Assembly: GCA_008704415.1 (NCBI GenBank)
Contig: VXIS01000092.1
Span: 62,001-126,000, forward strand
Length of the DNA stretch: 64,000 bases
Origin: Sphaerosporella brunnea
Taxonomy: Eukaryota > Ascomycota > Pezizomycetes > Pezizales > Pyronemataceae
Direction: 5' to 3'
A program made the translations under genes and the position numbers. Numbering within the stretch: position 1 is the first letter of the stretch; each line of letters starts with the position of its first letter. Below the pieces are notes generated by a model. That model did no database searches. It was given only the letters and a program-made list of their open reading frames with translations, and was not told where the DNA came from. Of this stretch, positions 47,064-56,812 are shown piece by piece.

Positions 47064-47157
47064 ACGAAGGGGGGGGGATGAAGCACGAAGGGAGGGGGAA
47101 TGAAGGACGAAGGGAGGGGGAATGAAGGACGAAGGGAGGGGGAATGAGGGACGAAGG
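47064..47157. repeat. 22-bp G/A-rich tandem repeat (about four units)
   Basis: Unit ACGAAGGGAGGGGGAATGAAGG, four to five times in tandem, just upstream of the Smr gene start. Purines are all on one strand, and G-runs (G5, G9) give G-quadruplex or triplex potential. Confidence 0.85.
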
Positions 47158-47867
47158 AGCTTGAAATCTCAGATCTGCTCCCGGGGGAGAGCCATCCCGG
47201 CGCGCGTGGAGCGGCGAAGGTCTGCTTATTTTGAAGCAGTTGCACGCAACCGCGCGTGCATGGGCGTGTGTGGTTTGCCGCCGGAGGAATGGGAATGGCG
47301 GGCCCGGATGATTGGATGATTTGGAAAGAGCACTGCGTTCACATAGAGCAATGGTCTGCACCGCCGTGTTTCACAATACCGACTTAAGAAAACCGAAGAG
47401 AAGAGAAGAGAAGAGAAGAAGAAAACGCCGCCTTTCCAGAGGGCGGGCGGTGCGACAATTCCGGACATGCTTCTCTACAGCAACGACATCTCTGGACCCG
47501 GAAAGAACAGTCTTCATGAGCTCAGTAAATGGTCAAACTCTTGACCATCATACACTCCCTGGCAGGCATTAGTGCAACAACGACGGCGAGGATGATGGCA
47601 TGGACGACAATGGCAATGGCAATGGCGACGGGTGAGAAAGCGGAGGCGAAAACATTTTCTTGCATGACTGGTTTTTCTTCCGGGCATCATGAGCCGTGTG
47701 GGTAGTTTAAAACACGGGTGGGTTTCCACGGGCATTGTAGGCCTTTGCTCGGAGAACGAGGCTGATGATCCCTCGAAGTTCTAGTGAAGAGCGCAACTCA
47801 TCTAGGTACCTAGGTAGGTGTGCATGCGTACAACCGACCGGATCCCCCGCCGATCCAAACCCCTCAT
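47158..47867. other. Intergenic region
   Basis: Contains an AGAAG-rich run near 47398-47421 and a CAATGG-type repeat near 47605-47630. No supported gene. Confidence 0.4.
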
Positions 47868-48458
47868 CTATTCCTGCCCAGTCAACAGCGTGTACACCGG
47901 CGCCGTCAACTTCGAGCGACCCTTCAAGAATCCCAACTCCATCAGAAAGCAGAACTCGACAACCGTTCCACCGCACATGGTAACCAGCATTTCCGCAGCC
48001 TCCGCGCTTCCGCCAGTAGCGATGATGTCGTCGACGATGACAACCCTGCTTCCCTCCTTGATCGCGCCGCGCTGCATCTCGAAGAAGTCCTCGCCGTACT
48101 CTTTCTGGTAGCCGACCTTGACGCACTCGCCGGGCAACTTGCCAGCCTTGCGGACGGGCACGAACGCAGCGCCGAGTCGCAGCGCCAACGAGGGGCCGAA
48201 AAGGAAGCCGCGGGCCTCGAGTCCAACCACCACGTCCACGCCCGCGAACGGCGGCGTGAGCGTCGGCGGGTGCTGAGCCGTGATGTGGATCTCGAGTGCG
48301 CGAAGCAGAGCGTCGTGGAGAGACGGCGTCGCAAAAATCGGGAGGATGTCCTCGAAGAGGATGCCGGGCTTGGGGAAGTCGGGGTATTGCTTGAGACCAC
48401 CACGCAGACGGGTGGTGAGCTCGTGGAGCTCCTCGGCGGCTTCGGGGGTGAGAGGCAT
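47868..48458 (-). CDS. apt1: Adenine phosphoribosyltransferase (purine salvage)
   Basis: 196 residues from the ATG at 48458 ([14 protein letters not shown]); the open frame upstream is leader. It converts adenine plus PRPP to AMP in the cytosol. Motifs: [18 protein letters not shown] (adenine/dimer region), [23 protein letters not shown], and the PRPP-binding [14 protein letters not shown] loop (DDxxATGGT/S). Length fits eukaryotic APRT (about 180-200). Unspliced. It lies between the Smr and eL22 genes, all on the minus strand. No missing catalytic residue seen. Confidence 0.95.
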   Translation of the reverse strand: MPLTPEAAEELHELTTRLRGGLKQYPDFPKPGILFEDILPIFATPSLHDALLRALEIHITAQHPPTLTPPFAGVDVVVGLEARGFLFGPSLALRLGAAFVPVRKAGKLPGECVKVGYQKEYGEDFFEMQRGAIKEGSRVVIVDDIIATGGSAEAAEMLVTMCGGTVVEFCFLMELGFLKGRSKLTAPVYTLLTGQE

Positions 48459-49042
48459 TGCGGATCGATGGTTTTGGTAGAGAAGGAGTGGATGGGCGGG
48501 AGAAGGAGTGGATGGGTGGTGTAGAGAATGAGTTGACGCCGGGTGGTTTTTGTTCAGAAACACCCCTCGTTTATGGTGGGGCTTTTCTCGGCGACTCCCG
48601 ACTTCGGCGCCGAACGGGTGTGCCTGCGGCGAATCCAGAAAACGATTGGGTAACGGCTCCATCTCGACATCCCTACTGGCCACGCCCTGTGGTGAGATTA
48701 TAAACGGCAAGTCCCTGCATGATGCAATCGTCACTCCATCGCAGATGGTAATCACAAGCTCCGACTCTCACATCAATCAAGCCATTAAGAATTCACACGT
48801 TGAATTCGCGCATGTTTTTGGGTTAAATCACGAGACTTGTGATCATATCATATCCATACAGCATCATGACATCCTTCAGATCCCATCGCAACCACTGTTG
48901 ACAAGCATTCCCTTCCCAGCGATCCGCGCCGAGTTTTGGATGATCCTTTACGAATACCCCAAACCGGGACCAGCCGTTATATTCGAAAGAAAATGCAGTG
49001 TAAAAACATGGCGACCCACCACCAATTAGGGTTAGGGTAAAT
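48459..49042. other. Spacer between APRT and eL22
   Basis: APRT promoter and eL22 3' flank; no other gene. Confidence 0.5.
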
Positions 49043-49637
49043 TTACTCCTCATCGTCGTCTTCACCGTCGTTGACGACGTTGAAGAAGCGGAGCTGGTAG
49101 ACACCCTTGGCAACAGAGACCACACGCAGCCAGTCACGGAGCTGATTCTTCTTGAGGAACTTCTTGGTGCTAAATGCGGTCGTCAGCACCAAATTGTCGG
49201 TACAGCGGTTCGACGCAACGTACAGGTACTTCAAGTAGCGGCCAGAGAACTGGGTGTGCGCCACAACGACGATCTTGCCCTCACCCTCCTGGGAGATCTG
49301 GACAATGTCGCCGAGGTTACCGGTGCGGCCCTCAACCTTGACCTTGTCATGGAGGAACTTCTCGAACGCAGCGACGTCGAAGATCTTGTCGGAGGCAGGC
49401 TGGGAGGCATCAATCACAAACTACCACTGTGTGAGTTTCCTTCGGTCCCAAGCTATCTTTGGAGAAACTCGCAGTGAATTACCTTGTGAGTGACCTTCTC
49501 CTTCTTTCCGCCCTTGGTAGTCCTCTATATTCCATTTTCTCAGCCATCTGCCTACTGATCATCCAGTCGAGAATGAGAATGTCTCCTCCATCTCAACGGA
49601 CCAGCAAAGCATTGGGGGGAAGTACGATAGGAGCCAT
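49043..49637 (-). CDS. rpl22: 60S ribosomal protein eL22
   Basis: Three exons 49637-49626, 49524-49483 and 49420-49043 give 143 residues. The 12-nt first exon encodes MAPI and is followed by a 101-bp intron and a 62-bp intron, the pattern of ribosomal protein genes with introns just after the start. Joined text RTTKGGKKEKVTHK then FVIDASQPASDKIFDV is typical eL22, as are VEGRTGNLGD, FSGRYLKYL, FLKKNQLRDWLRVV and an acidic tail (DGEDDDEE). It is a cytosolic large-subunit component. The second exon's short size makes the 5' structure worth confirming by RNA, but the family fit is strong. Confidence 0.95.
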
Positions 49638-49879
49638 TGCTGATTTTTCGGGATATAGCGTTGGGTGGATGCAAAGTAGTGGGTAACCTGCACGGTGCTG
49701 TTGTCGATAAGTCTCGTCCGGTCCGTTGTCTATTGTGAAGTTTGAAAATCGGGTGTTTGTGGATGAGTCTTGGCAACTTTCGCAGTCACTCCACAAACCC
49801 CCATCCGCACGTTCACCGAATTGAAAGTTGACGGGGGAATGATATCAAGCCATAACAGTCTGTTAAGAGTACCAAATGA

Positions 49880-49945
49880 TTCGAAAAGGACGCTGCATGC
49901 TTACATCTCACGTTCGAAAAGGACGCTGCATGCTTACATCTCACG
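49880..49945. repeat. Perfect 33-bp tandem duplication
   Basis: A unit beginning TTCGAAAAGGACGCTGCATG and ending ATCTCACG occurs twice head-to-tail, with a partial third start. Non-coding context. Confidence 0.9.
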
Positions 49946-52091
49946 TTCGAAAAAGAGACCGAGTTTCCGAGTGCTCGACCAAGAACAATCGAGTGATAAA
50001 CTGTGAGGCACGGATTACGCTGTCAGATATATGGCTAGCAAAGAGTACCTGGTTCCTGGCTTCGAGGTCTCGACTCGGTTTCAGCACGATTTAGGAGCTC
50101 ATGTACCGTACAAACTCCTGACTTCTTCACACGGGGTGCTCAAAGGCGTGGGTTATAGGTAGGTCTTCTGAGATCCAGATGCCAGTGTCAGAAGCCTACC
50201 TATTTCCTCTCCCTCCCCCGCTGTGTGGCGCCAACGACGCATGTTCCACGGTCACGGAAGATCCCTCTATTGTTGGTATGTATAATGAGACATACATCAC
50301 TGTAGGTTGAACGAAAGCCCCGGCTCTCAAAGATCGAAAGGAATGAGGCAAGAGAGGAATGTTGAAATTGCCATCCAAGTGTCGATGCTTACCCCCTAGC
50401 ACCAAAATTAGCTTTTGGGGGGGGGGTTTCAAATTGAGTTTGTACGGTAACTCTCGACGTCAACTTTCGCGTGGGTAAGTGGGGCTAAATGGTTGGATCG
50501 GTCATAGCCGATCACACTCGCATTAGGATTGAGCAGGTCACGATGTCAACACGATATTCCTCTCCGATTGATGCCCGGTGACCCGGCTCCACCATTCTCA
50601 AACTCTATATACAAGGAGGGACCATGAATTTTGGTCACAGGTTTGACGAGAAGAGCTCCTATCAGATGCCACACAATCTCTTTGCATCGATGGCAATACG
50701 GAGACCATCTGTATGTATTCCCAAGCAATGCTGGGAGAGTGCACAAGTTAACCCCTGATCAGTCAAGCATTACGTATTCCAAACAGCTTTGCAATAGAGG
50801 CTGTCTGCTTACCCAAAAGGGTGAAAGCAAAAAGTCTTACTGTGGCGAATCTGGTAGGAATCGTCAGCACTGCAAGGACAATCTGCACCAATCACCGAGA
50901 GAGGATCGACGGAAGCTGCAGTTGACACAGCGTATCTCTCGAGCTCAAGATGGTCAAGATAAACCACTAACGTTCAGACTCATGGGCTGAGACCTTTTGC
51001 TTTCACCTTTTGCGTTCCCTTTTGGGTGGGCAGACAGCCTGTAATCTGCCGTGCAGTTCAAAGTCTCAGTTGAGCCGACGGTATGGGTTTTTGGCGAAGA
51101 GGTTTTATGCGTGGAATAGACATTTGGGGGGTTGCCTTTTTAGGAGATTTGCAGGCGAAGATTTTAACAGTTGAACACGAACATTGCCTGAAAAGGCAAC
51201 TTGCAAAAGTTGCCAGTACAGATCATCTCTGCACCGTATCAGACAATTTCGTGAGGACCTCGAAGCGTGTTCAGTATTTACCAGCGAACGTAAAGGCCAT
51301 CGAGTGAATAAACGACTTGCCAGCAGTTACCTACCTGGCCGGTGTTCTCCCGTTTGCTGTGACCTGAGACACGCGCCGCCAAGCGCAGCTTCTGTGCAAC
51401 ATGCAGGGGGCCCAAGTTGCTTGGCGCCTAGACGCGGCTAGCGCTCTCGCTTTTTATGCTTATTTGGAAACCAGTTGAGATTGAAGGGTGTGCACATGTT
51501 GCTGCGAGTGCAGATGGTGGAGAATACAGAACTTCATCAGCTATCATTCGCGCCATTCGGGAGAGCCGCAGTTCCACTCACATACTTGGCACTTCTGCCA
51601 TTTCCATTGGCCGGCTTGTGCTTTTGTTGCTGCCTGCGGGTTTGTCTCGGGCCAGCGTTCCGCCTGCACGTGATGCCAAGACTTCGTTTGCGAGCCAACG
51701 GACTAAGCAGTGCGAGACAACTTGCAGGTCGTTCTGCCGCTGGGCGTCATACGCTGCATGCACGGCGTGGTGGCAGATGGCAGCCAACCGCTGGCGAGGG
51801 TCTCCACAAATACAGCTTGTGGAGCTGCGGCTGAAGAAACATTTAGGCGTCTCGATCAAGGCTGCTAGTTAGGATCAGGTCGGGGAAGCCACCACTCTCA
51901 GGCTTCCGATTCGGTCAAGCAGCACTCCCACACGCTCTCTCTCTCTATCTACCTGACCGCCGGGGTGAGCGGAGCCAACTGACCCGGGCCAGCACCTCGA
52001 AGTCTGCCCAACGTTGAGCCAGCTCAGATCATTCCTCTCAACCTCGTAATTTTCAGCATCACAGCACGACGGCTCTCCTCCCTCCTCCGAA
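49946..52091. other. Interval without a supported gene
   Basis: Several 60-138 codon ORFs without features. G9 run near 50418. Pyrimidine-rich sequence before 52092 is the probable leader of the next gene (CTCTCTCTCTAT near 51938). Confidence 0.4.
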
Positions 52092-53309
52092 ATGGACCCG
52101 GTCACCCTGAGCCTGAGTGCCATATCCGTGACCGCCGCCATCGCCATTCGTGTCGGTGGCTACATCGCCCATCTTCAAAATGCAGGAGACGAATTTGATG
52201 ATGTTCTCTTCCAATTACGGGGCACGTCCTCGGTGCTTGAAAAGCTGAAGGATTTATTCGCCGCTGAAAACGCCGCCAACGCCGCCAACGTCCCCGCGAG
52301 CATCCTGGACGAGTATCTGCGGGACCTTCGGCTCCGCCAGAATGAGCTCGATGATATCGACAAGCTCCTGCAAGCAATCTCACGGAAACTTTATGACCGT
52401 GAGACCTCACTTTTCAGCCGTATACGACAAAAGAACTCGCTCGCCAATGGTGAAATGAGCAGACTCACCAATCGGTTGCTGTTCTTCAATCAGAGCTTGA
52501 TGAATATGCTCGCCACACATCAGAACAGAATGTTGCTGGAGATACACAAGGGCGTTACCTCGGTGCGGAAGACGGGACAGGAGCTGAAGCGGGGAATGAG
52601 GATGGATATAGGAGTGCGGTACGGCAGTGCGGCGTTAAATGCGATTCAGGGTGATGAGTGGGGGGTCGAACCAGCAACAACGACAACAAGAAGAACAAGA
52701 TCCCTACCGGCCTATGGTACACCTTTGCCTACTGCTCCACTGGGTGTCCCTGAGATACCAGGAGACACGGGCATCTGTTGTGGTAGATCACCGATGTTAC
52801 AGTATTCTCCGCCGCCACCGACGTATCATTCGGCGCCACTTGAATGCGGGGATGATATGTTCTATGAACCACGGATGCCCTCACCACCGCCAGTTCATTC
52901 GCCCGTTTCTCCAACATCGTCGACAACAACATGGGCATCCTCGCTGCCGAGCACAGCGCCGTATCCTGTAGAACGCAGCAGCTATTTTCACACTCCGATG
53001 CCTTCGGCTCCGTATTCGTCCTCGCCACCGCCACCGCGGTCATCGTCCAATTCGAGTTACAGCACAGAATATTCAGGCCGCGCCTACGGCGGTGTTCCTT
53101 TGTACGAACATAGCGGGCAATATTACGGAGGAGGGTTGCATCCACCAGCACCACACCACGATCTCCGCCGATCCTCATCAAACAGAATGCTAAATGCGGG
53201 ATCGGCCTATGGAGGACAACCTACTCTCCACCGTGCTGCGTCGACGAGAATACTGCAAACTCATTATGCCCAGGAGTTGAGAAGGTCACAGATGGATGAA
53301 TGGGGCTAA
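52092..53309 (+). CDS. Protein with fungal STAND/HET-type N-terminal domain
   Basis: 405 residues. The first about 190 residues are helical and begin MDPVTLSLSAISVTAAIAIR, the pattern of the fungal N-terminal (Helo-like/PigL-N type) domain that heads many STAND NLR-like and heterokaryon-incompatibility proteins; it continues with FDDVLFQLRGTSSVLEKLKD and FNQSLMNMLATHQNRMLLEI. No NACHT, ankyrin or WD domain follows: the rest is Pro/Ser/Tyr-rich low complexity. Such isolated N-terminal domains may act as adaptors or decoys in programmed cell death, but here that is inference. Single exon; the start is the first ATG. Confidence 0.7.
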   Translation: MDPVTLSLSAISVTAAIAIRVGGYIAHLQNAGDEFDDVLFQLRGTSSVLEKLKDLFAAENAANAANVPASILDEYLRDLRLRQNELDDIDKLLQAISRKLYDRETSLFSRIRQKNSLANGEMSRLTNRLLFFNQSLMNMLATHQNRMLLEIHKGVTSVRKTGQELKRGMRMDIGVRYGSAALNAIQGDEWGVEPATTTTRRTRSLPAYGTPLPTAPLGVPEIPGDTGICCGRSPMLQYSPPPPTYHSAPLECGDDMFYEPRMPSPPPVHSPVSPTSSTTTWASSLPSTAPYPVERSSYFHTPMPSAPYSSSPPPPRSSSNSSYSTEYSGRAYGGVPLYEHSGQYYGGGLHPPAPHHDLRRSSSNRMLNAGSAYGGQPTLHRAASTRILQTHYAQELRRSQMDEWG

Positions 53310-53456
53310 GTTTGATGTGGAAGTTTGGAATATTGGCCTTGGAGAGGTGGGAGGGTTTCTACAGACGCTGGGTGCATTTATTTAGCCATATCTATCCACA
53401 TAAAAAGTTATCTTATTTTATACATACCTAGTAGTTACCTGCTGAGTAGGTAACTA

Positions 53457-53648
53457 CCCTTGTAAAAAAGGGGGGGTAATGGAAACGTTTATGTAATGTT
53501 TTATTGTGGTTTTTATTCTGCAAACGTTTACGCCGTGTCTGCCAACGGTCAAAAAATGGTTCAAAAACGCCACAGCGACGTCTACAGAATAGAAACCACA
53601 ATAAAACATTACATAAACGTTTCCATTACCCCCCCTTTTTTACAAGGG
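53457..53648. mobile_element. TA-flanked MITE with about 70-bp inverted repeats (192 bp)
   Basis: Left arm CCCTTGTAAAAAAGGGGGGG and on through GGAAACGTTTATGTAATG to ATTCTG is repeated in inverse at the right end with almost no mismatch. TA duplicates flank it (53455-53456 and 53649-53650), as for Tc1/mariner elements. The loop is about 60 bp. No ORF. Confidence 0.9.
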
Positions 53649-53881
53649 TAAGTAGTTACTTTACGGCTATTGACCAAGGGTTTGGGCGATGGAAAATGAG
53701 AAGTTTGGCAGAACGGGGCTTCTACCCCATCAAAGACGACAGACTCCTCGGAAAGTTCAATAACCTCGGGCCAACTTTGGCCAAAACCTACTCTAAGTAG
53801 GTGGGCACTTGATTATTTTAACAGACAACTAAAGTAGATAATTCCAATCGTCGATTGCAATACCTACTTTCATTGCCGTAG

Positions 53882-55006
53882 TTAGAATAACACAACCTGA
53901 ATCTTCGACAACAAAACACTTTCCTGGTCGGTCGACTTTCTCAAGCCGGGACAAACGACACCTCGAACCTTTGGCTCATGGCCCTCTCTGTGTACCCTCA
54001 CCGCAACTTCCATAACGTCTTCCACAAATCCATTTGTGCTCTGCTTTTTTCCCGCCTTAGCTTTCCCCACTTTAGCTTTCCACACCAGCTCGAATTGCAC
54101 CGGCTGCTTCTCAATAACCTCTGCAAACTCGGCTGCCGCCCGGATTACCGACTCTAGTCCCTGCCGTCGGTTTCCGTCCGACACTCCCGGCTTTGTGAAG
54201 CCTCGGAGCTGCTCGTGCGCTACCTGTGCTAGCCGGAGGATTGCTAATTCACGGGACTCGTGATATGCTTCTTCATTGGCAGGATCTAATCACAGAAATT
54301 AGAATTTTGCAACAAGGCAAACCCCTTTTGGGGGGGGGGGGGGCATACCCATGCCAGGAGTGCAAGTTAATTTTCCTTCCCTTTTCGGGGTGAAAAAGGC
54401 ACGCTCATGAACAGCGCCCCAGATGATTCCGCCCAAGACGGCGCGAAGGGCGTAAACGCGGGACACATCGAGTGTGACCAGATGCTCCAACTTTGAAAGT
54501 TGCAGTTCAACGCTGCGCCGGTTGCTCGGCTTCATCTTTGACAACTCGCCGGGGCCGGGCGCCCCCTCGTCCGGTATGTAGAAGTTGAGAACGTGGTCCG
54601 TTATCCGCCCGTCTACCCCTTTGAACATGCGGAGCATGGTGTCGTCGTCGTCTTTGAGCGGGTTTTGCCATACCACCATCGCGCCCTTGTCGATGTGTGG
54701 AGTTTCGCCGCTGGGATCGTGCTCTGGGTTCCATTGGAGTGGCTTTGACTGGGATTTCTTCCTCCGGTAGAAGCGGAAGCCGAAGAACAGGCCCATGGCG
54801 AATAAAATAAGGACTCCGGCGGCTATTCAGCCTTTTTGGCCGGGGGATAAAGAGTCAGACTTTGAAGTATCGGCCCGGCTGTCCGCAGCGCTGGACTCGC
54901 TCGCCGTGGCACTGGATGTAGCGGTCGAGTTTGTGTCTGTCCGTCTAATATGGCTTACAGTAAATGGGGCTGTGAGAGTAGTAGTTTGTCGCCGCTGAAG
55001 CCTCAT
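53882..55006 (-). pseudogene. Single-pass membrane protein gene interrupted by an in-frame TGA
   Basis: Exon 55006-54349 and exon 54285-53882 are joined by a 63-bp intron containing a C13 run; the frame runs from MRLQRRQTTTLT to a TAA. It encodes a Ser/Thr/Ala-rich stalk, then GQKG, a TGA codon (54829-54827), then IAAGVLILFAMGLFFGF, a transmembrane helix with a basic RFYRRKK stop, and a cytosolic domain (DGRITDHVLNFYIPDEG, RALLGG-like region, VQFELVWKAKVGKAK). Two readings: a nonsense mutation, or the TGA lies in a weakly defined 90-bp intron (donor GTGCCA, branch CTGAC, acceptor GAATAG) that would also keep frame. Starting at the ATG at 54796 gives a protein lacking the stalk. No family recognised. 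Confidence 0.6.
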
Positions 55007-55402
55007 GTAGGGACTGAACCTTGGACTTGAAGACGAGGCTTCTAAGGGGATGATGGGCTGATGAAATCAAAATCCAAGATCCAAGAACCGGATGCAGAGA
55101 GAAAGGTCAACTGGGTGGTTTCCCCACACGTCCGCTTGTTCTCTATTGTCGTGCGATACACAGATGAGGTGGTTGGGTTCATGCATCAACAGCCTGCGCT
55201 TTTCACAAGCTAAAATCAGCAATAGCTGGCGACTGTGATGCACTCAGGCTCGGCCTTCTCCAGACTGTCGTTGTTGTGACTCCGCGGGGGGTGCATTGTG
55301 ACCCAGTCGTGTCACGGCGTTATTAGTCTCAGTTCCAACCCCCAGACTTCTCCTTCTCTCTCAACGCTTCCCATACAAGAGTGACCAGCAATGCAAGCGA
55401 CA

Positions 55403-56563
55403 ATGAGGGAAATGCTGGCGATTGCTGTCGACTTTGGCAGGTAGTTTCTTCGCTGTCGCAACAAAGATTCTTCGATTCTGACACTTCCAGGTGTGGCCTA
55501 TGCCAATACAGACCACAGCTGCTGATGTCTACCCAAATTGGGGTATGGCCCGGAATGCCCAAGCAGAGCTTCAAGGTTCCAACAAAAGTTGCATACCCCG
55601 ACGACCCAAACTTTCCACCACTGTGGGGGGTTTCGAAGCCGAGCGACCGGGTTTGCAGTTCGAAAACATTCAATACCGTCGAGTGCGGACATTCAAGACC
55701 TTCCGGGAGCCGGAAAATGAACATCGGAGTGAAGCCCCTCTGGGAAAAGCACTCGCCAATGTAGTCCACGACTTTTTGTCGGGTGTCTACACGCACCTTG
55801 CACAGGTGCTTACAAGTGAAGGATCGTGAACTACCAGTTTTTGTTCACGGTTCCGGCACCATCCAGTAACCTTGCGATAGAAGCTTTTAAACGGATAATT
55901 CCGGGTACTGGATTCGCGAGGCACGGATTCGAAGTGCAACTCACCGAACCCCAGGCGGCGGCCCTATACACTTTAAGGAATCAACCTTTTCTCACAACGG
56001 CGCCTGCCGGCGGCTTTCAGGTGTGTGTGGAAGAAGCCCTTACTCAAGAGAGGATTTACTGATTGGTGTCAGTCAACGCAAAGCTTCGTCGTCTGCGATG
56101 TCGGCGGTGGCACGGTGGTAAGCTTCTTTCCCGCAAAGCTGCAAAGTAAGCGTTCAAGTGACCTTTGGTGCAGGATTTATCTTGATATTCCATCACCCAA
56201 TTATTACCGACAATCCGGATGGAGCAAATGGGGGTGGTCTCAGGTACCCGGACACCACCAAATTCATTTGGTTTTAGTTTTTTACTTAACTGTGCCGAGG
56301 CGGTTTGTGTGGTTCAACCTTCATTGACCAGTTCGTGTCGATGTTTCCCGTTCGCAACATGGGTATCTAATTGTCCAGCAGGACTTTGAGGGACTTCCTG
56401 ATTGAGGCACTGGGTGAGCCAACGTTTTCCTCACTCACGGATGCTGAAAGGAATGCTTTGATGGATAAATTTATCTAGCAGAAGGAATGGTTCAACGACG
56501 AGAGCTGACGACGAATACGACCACCATGATAGCAACTGCTGCTATGAAATGAAAAGTACGTAA
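55403..56563 (+). pseudogene. Decayed Hsp70-like (fungal Hsp70/HSPA12-type) ATPase gene
   Basis: Fragments in shifting frames follow the order of a fungal Hsp70-like protein: IAVDFG joined over an intron-like gap to VAYANTD, KVPTKVAYPDDPNFPPLWG, DFLSGVYTHLAQVL, YQFLFTVPAPSS, VQLTEPQAAALYTLR (the adenosine-region motif EPEAAAIY), QSFVVCDVGGGTVV (phosphate-2 motif) and FSSLTDAERNALMDKF. Stops and at least four frameshifts make it non-functional. Downstream frame EYDHHDSN...CYEMKST ending at 56563 may be its true C-terminus or belong to the adjoining hAT element. On the opposite strand from the membrane protein at its left. Confidence 0.65.
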
Positions 56564-56812
56564 AGATGTTCGCCGTGTAAAATGGTGACTAGGACGGAAT
56601 CACTAGATAGCAGTTTACTATAGCATTACAGATCCTGATAAGTTTATCGGCGCCGATTGAACCCGCCACTCGCAGTGGCAGGTCTTCACCGGGGATCACT
56701 CAAAGCCCTGGCAGCCGGGCTGGCCCGACAGCGGGCTGGGCCGTTTGGGCCGACGCAAAATGCCCGCCGGCCAAGCCCGCCCGGCTGTTTCGGCTGGCTA
56801 CTGAGAACACTG
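56507..56812. mobile_element. One end of a hAT element (copy 4)
   Basis: The right terminus GGCTGGCTACTGAGAACACTG at 56792-56812 matches the ends of copies 1-3, and 56507-56812 is an inverted match to the left 267 bp of copy 2. No matching left end is visible in the 2 kb upstream; Hsp70-like sequence lies there instead. Candidate 3' target copy: ACTGGAAT (56813-56820). Confidence 0.75.

Noticed and set aside
47064..47157. Possible CRISPR-like array
   Set aside because: Units are directly adjacent without spacers; a plain tandem repeat in a eukaryote.
47820..48524. 234-codon plus-strand ORF over APRT
   Set aside because: Antisense shadow of APRT with GC-rich third positions; no domain.
54903..54993. 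Intron removing the TGA using the GTAAGC donor near 54956
   Set aside because: That donor with the GAATAG acceptor breaks the reading frame into the transmembrane helix; only the weaker GTGCCA donor keeps it.
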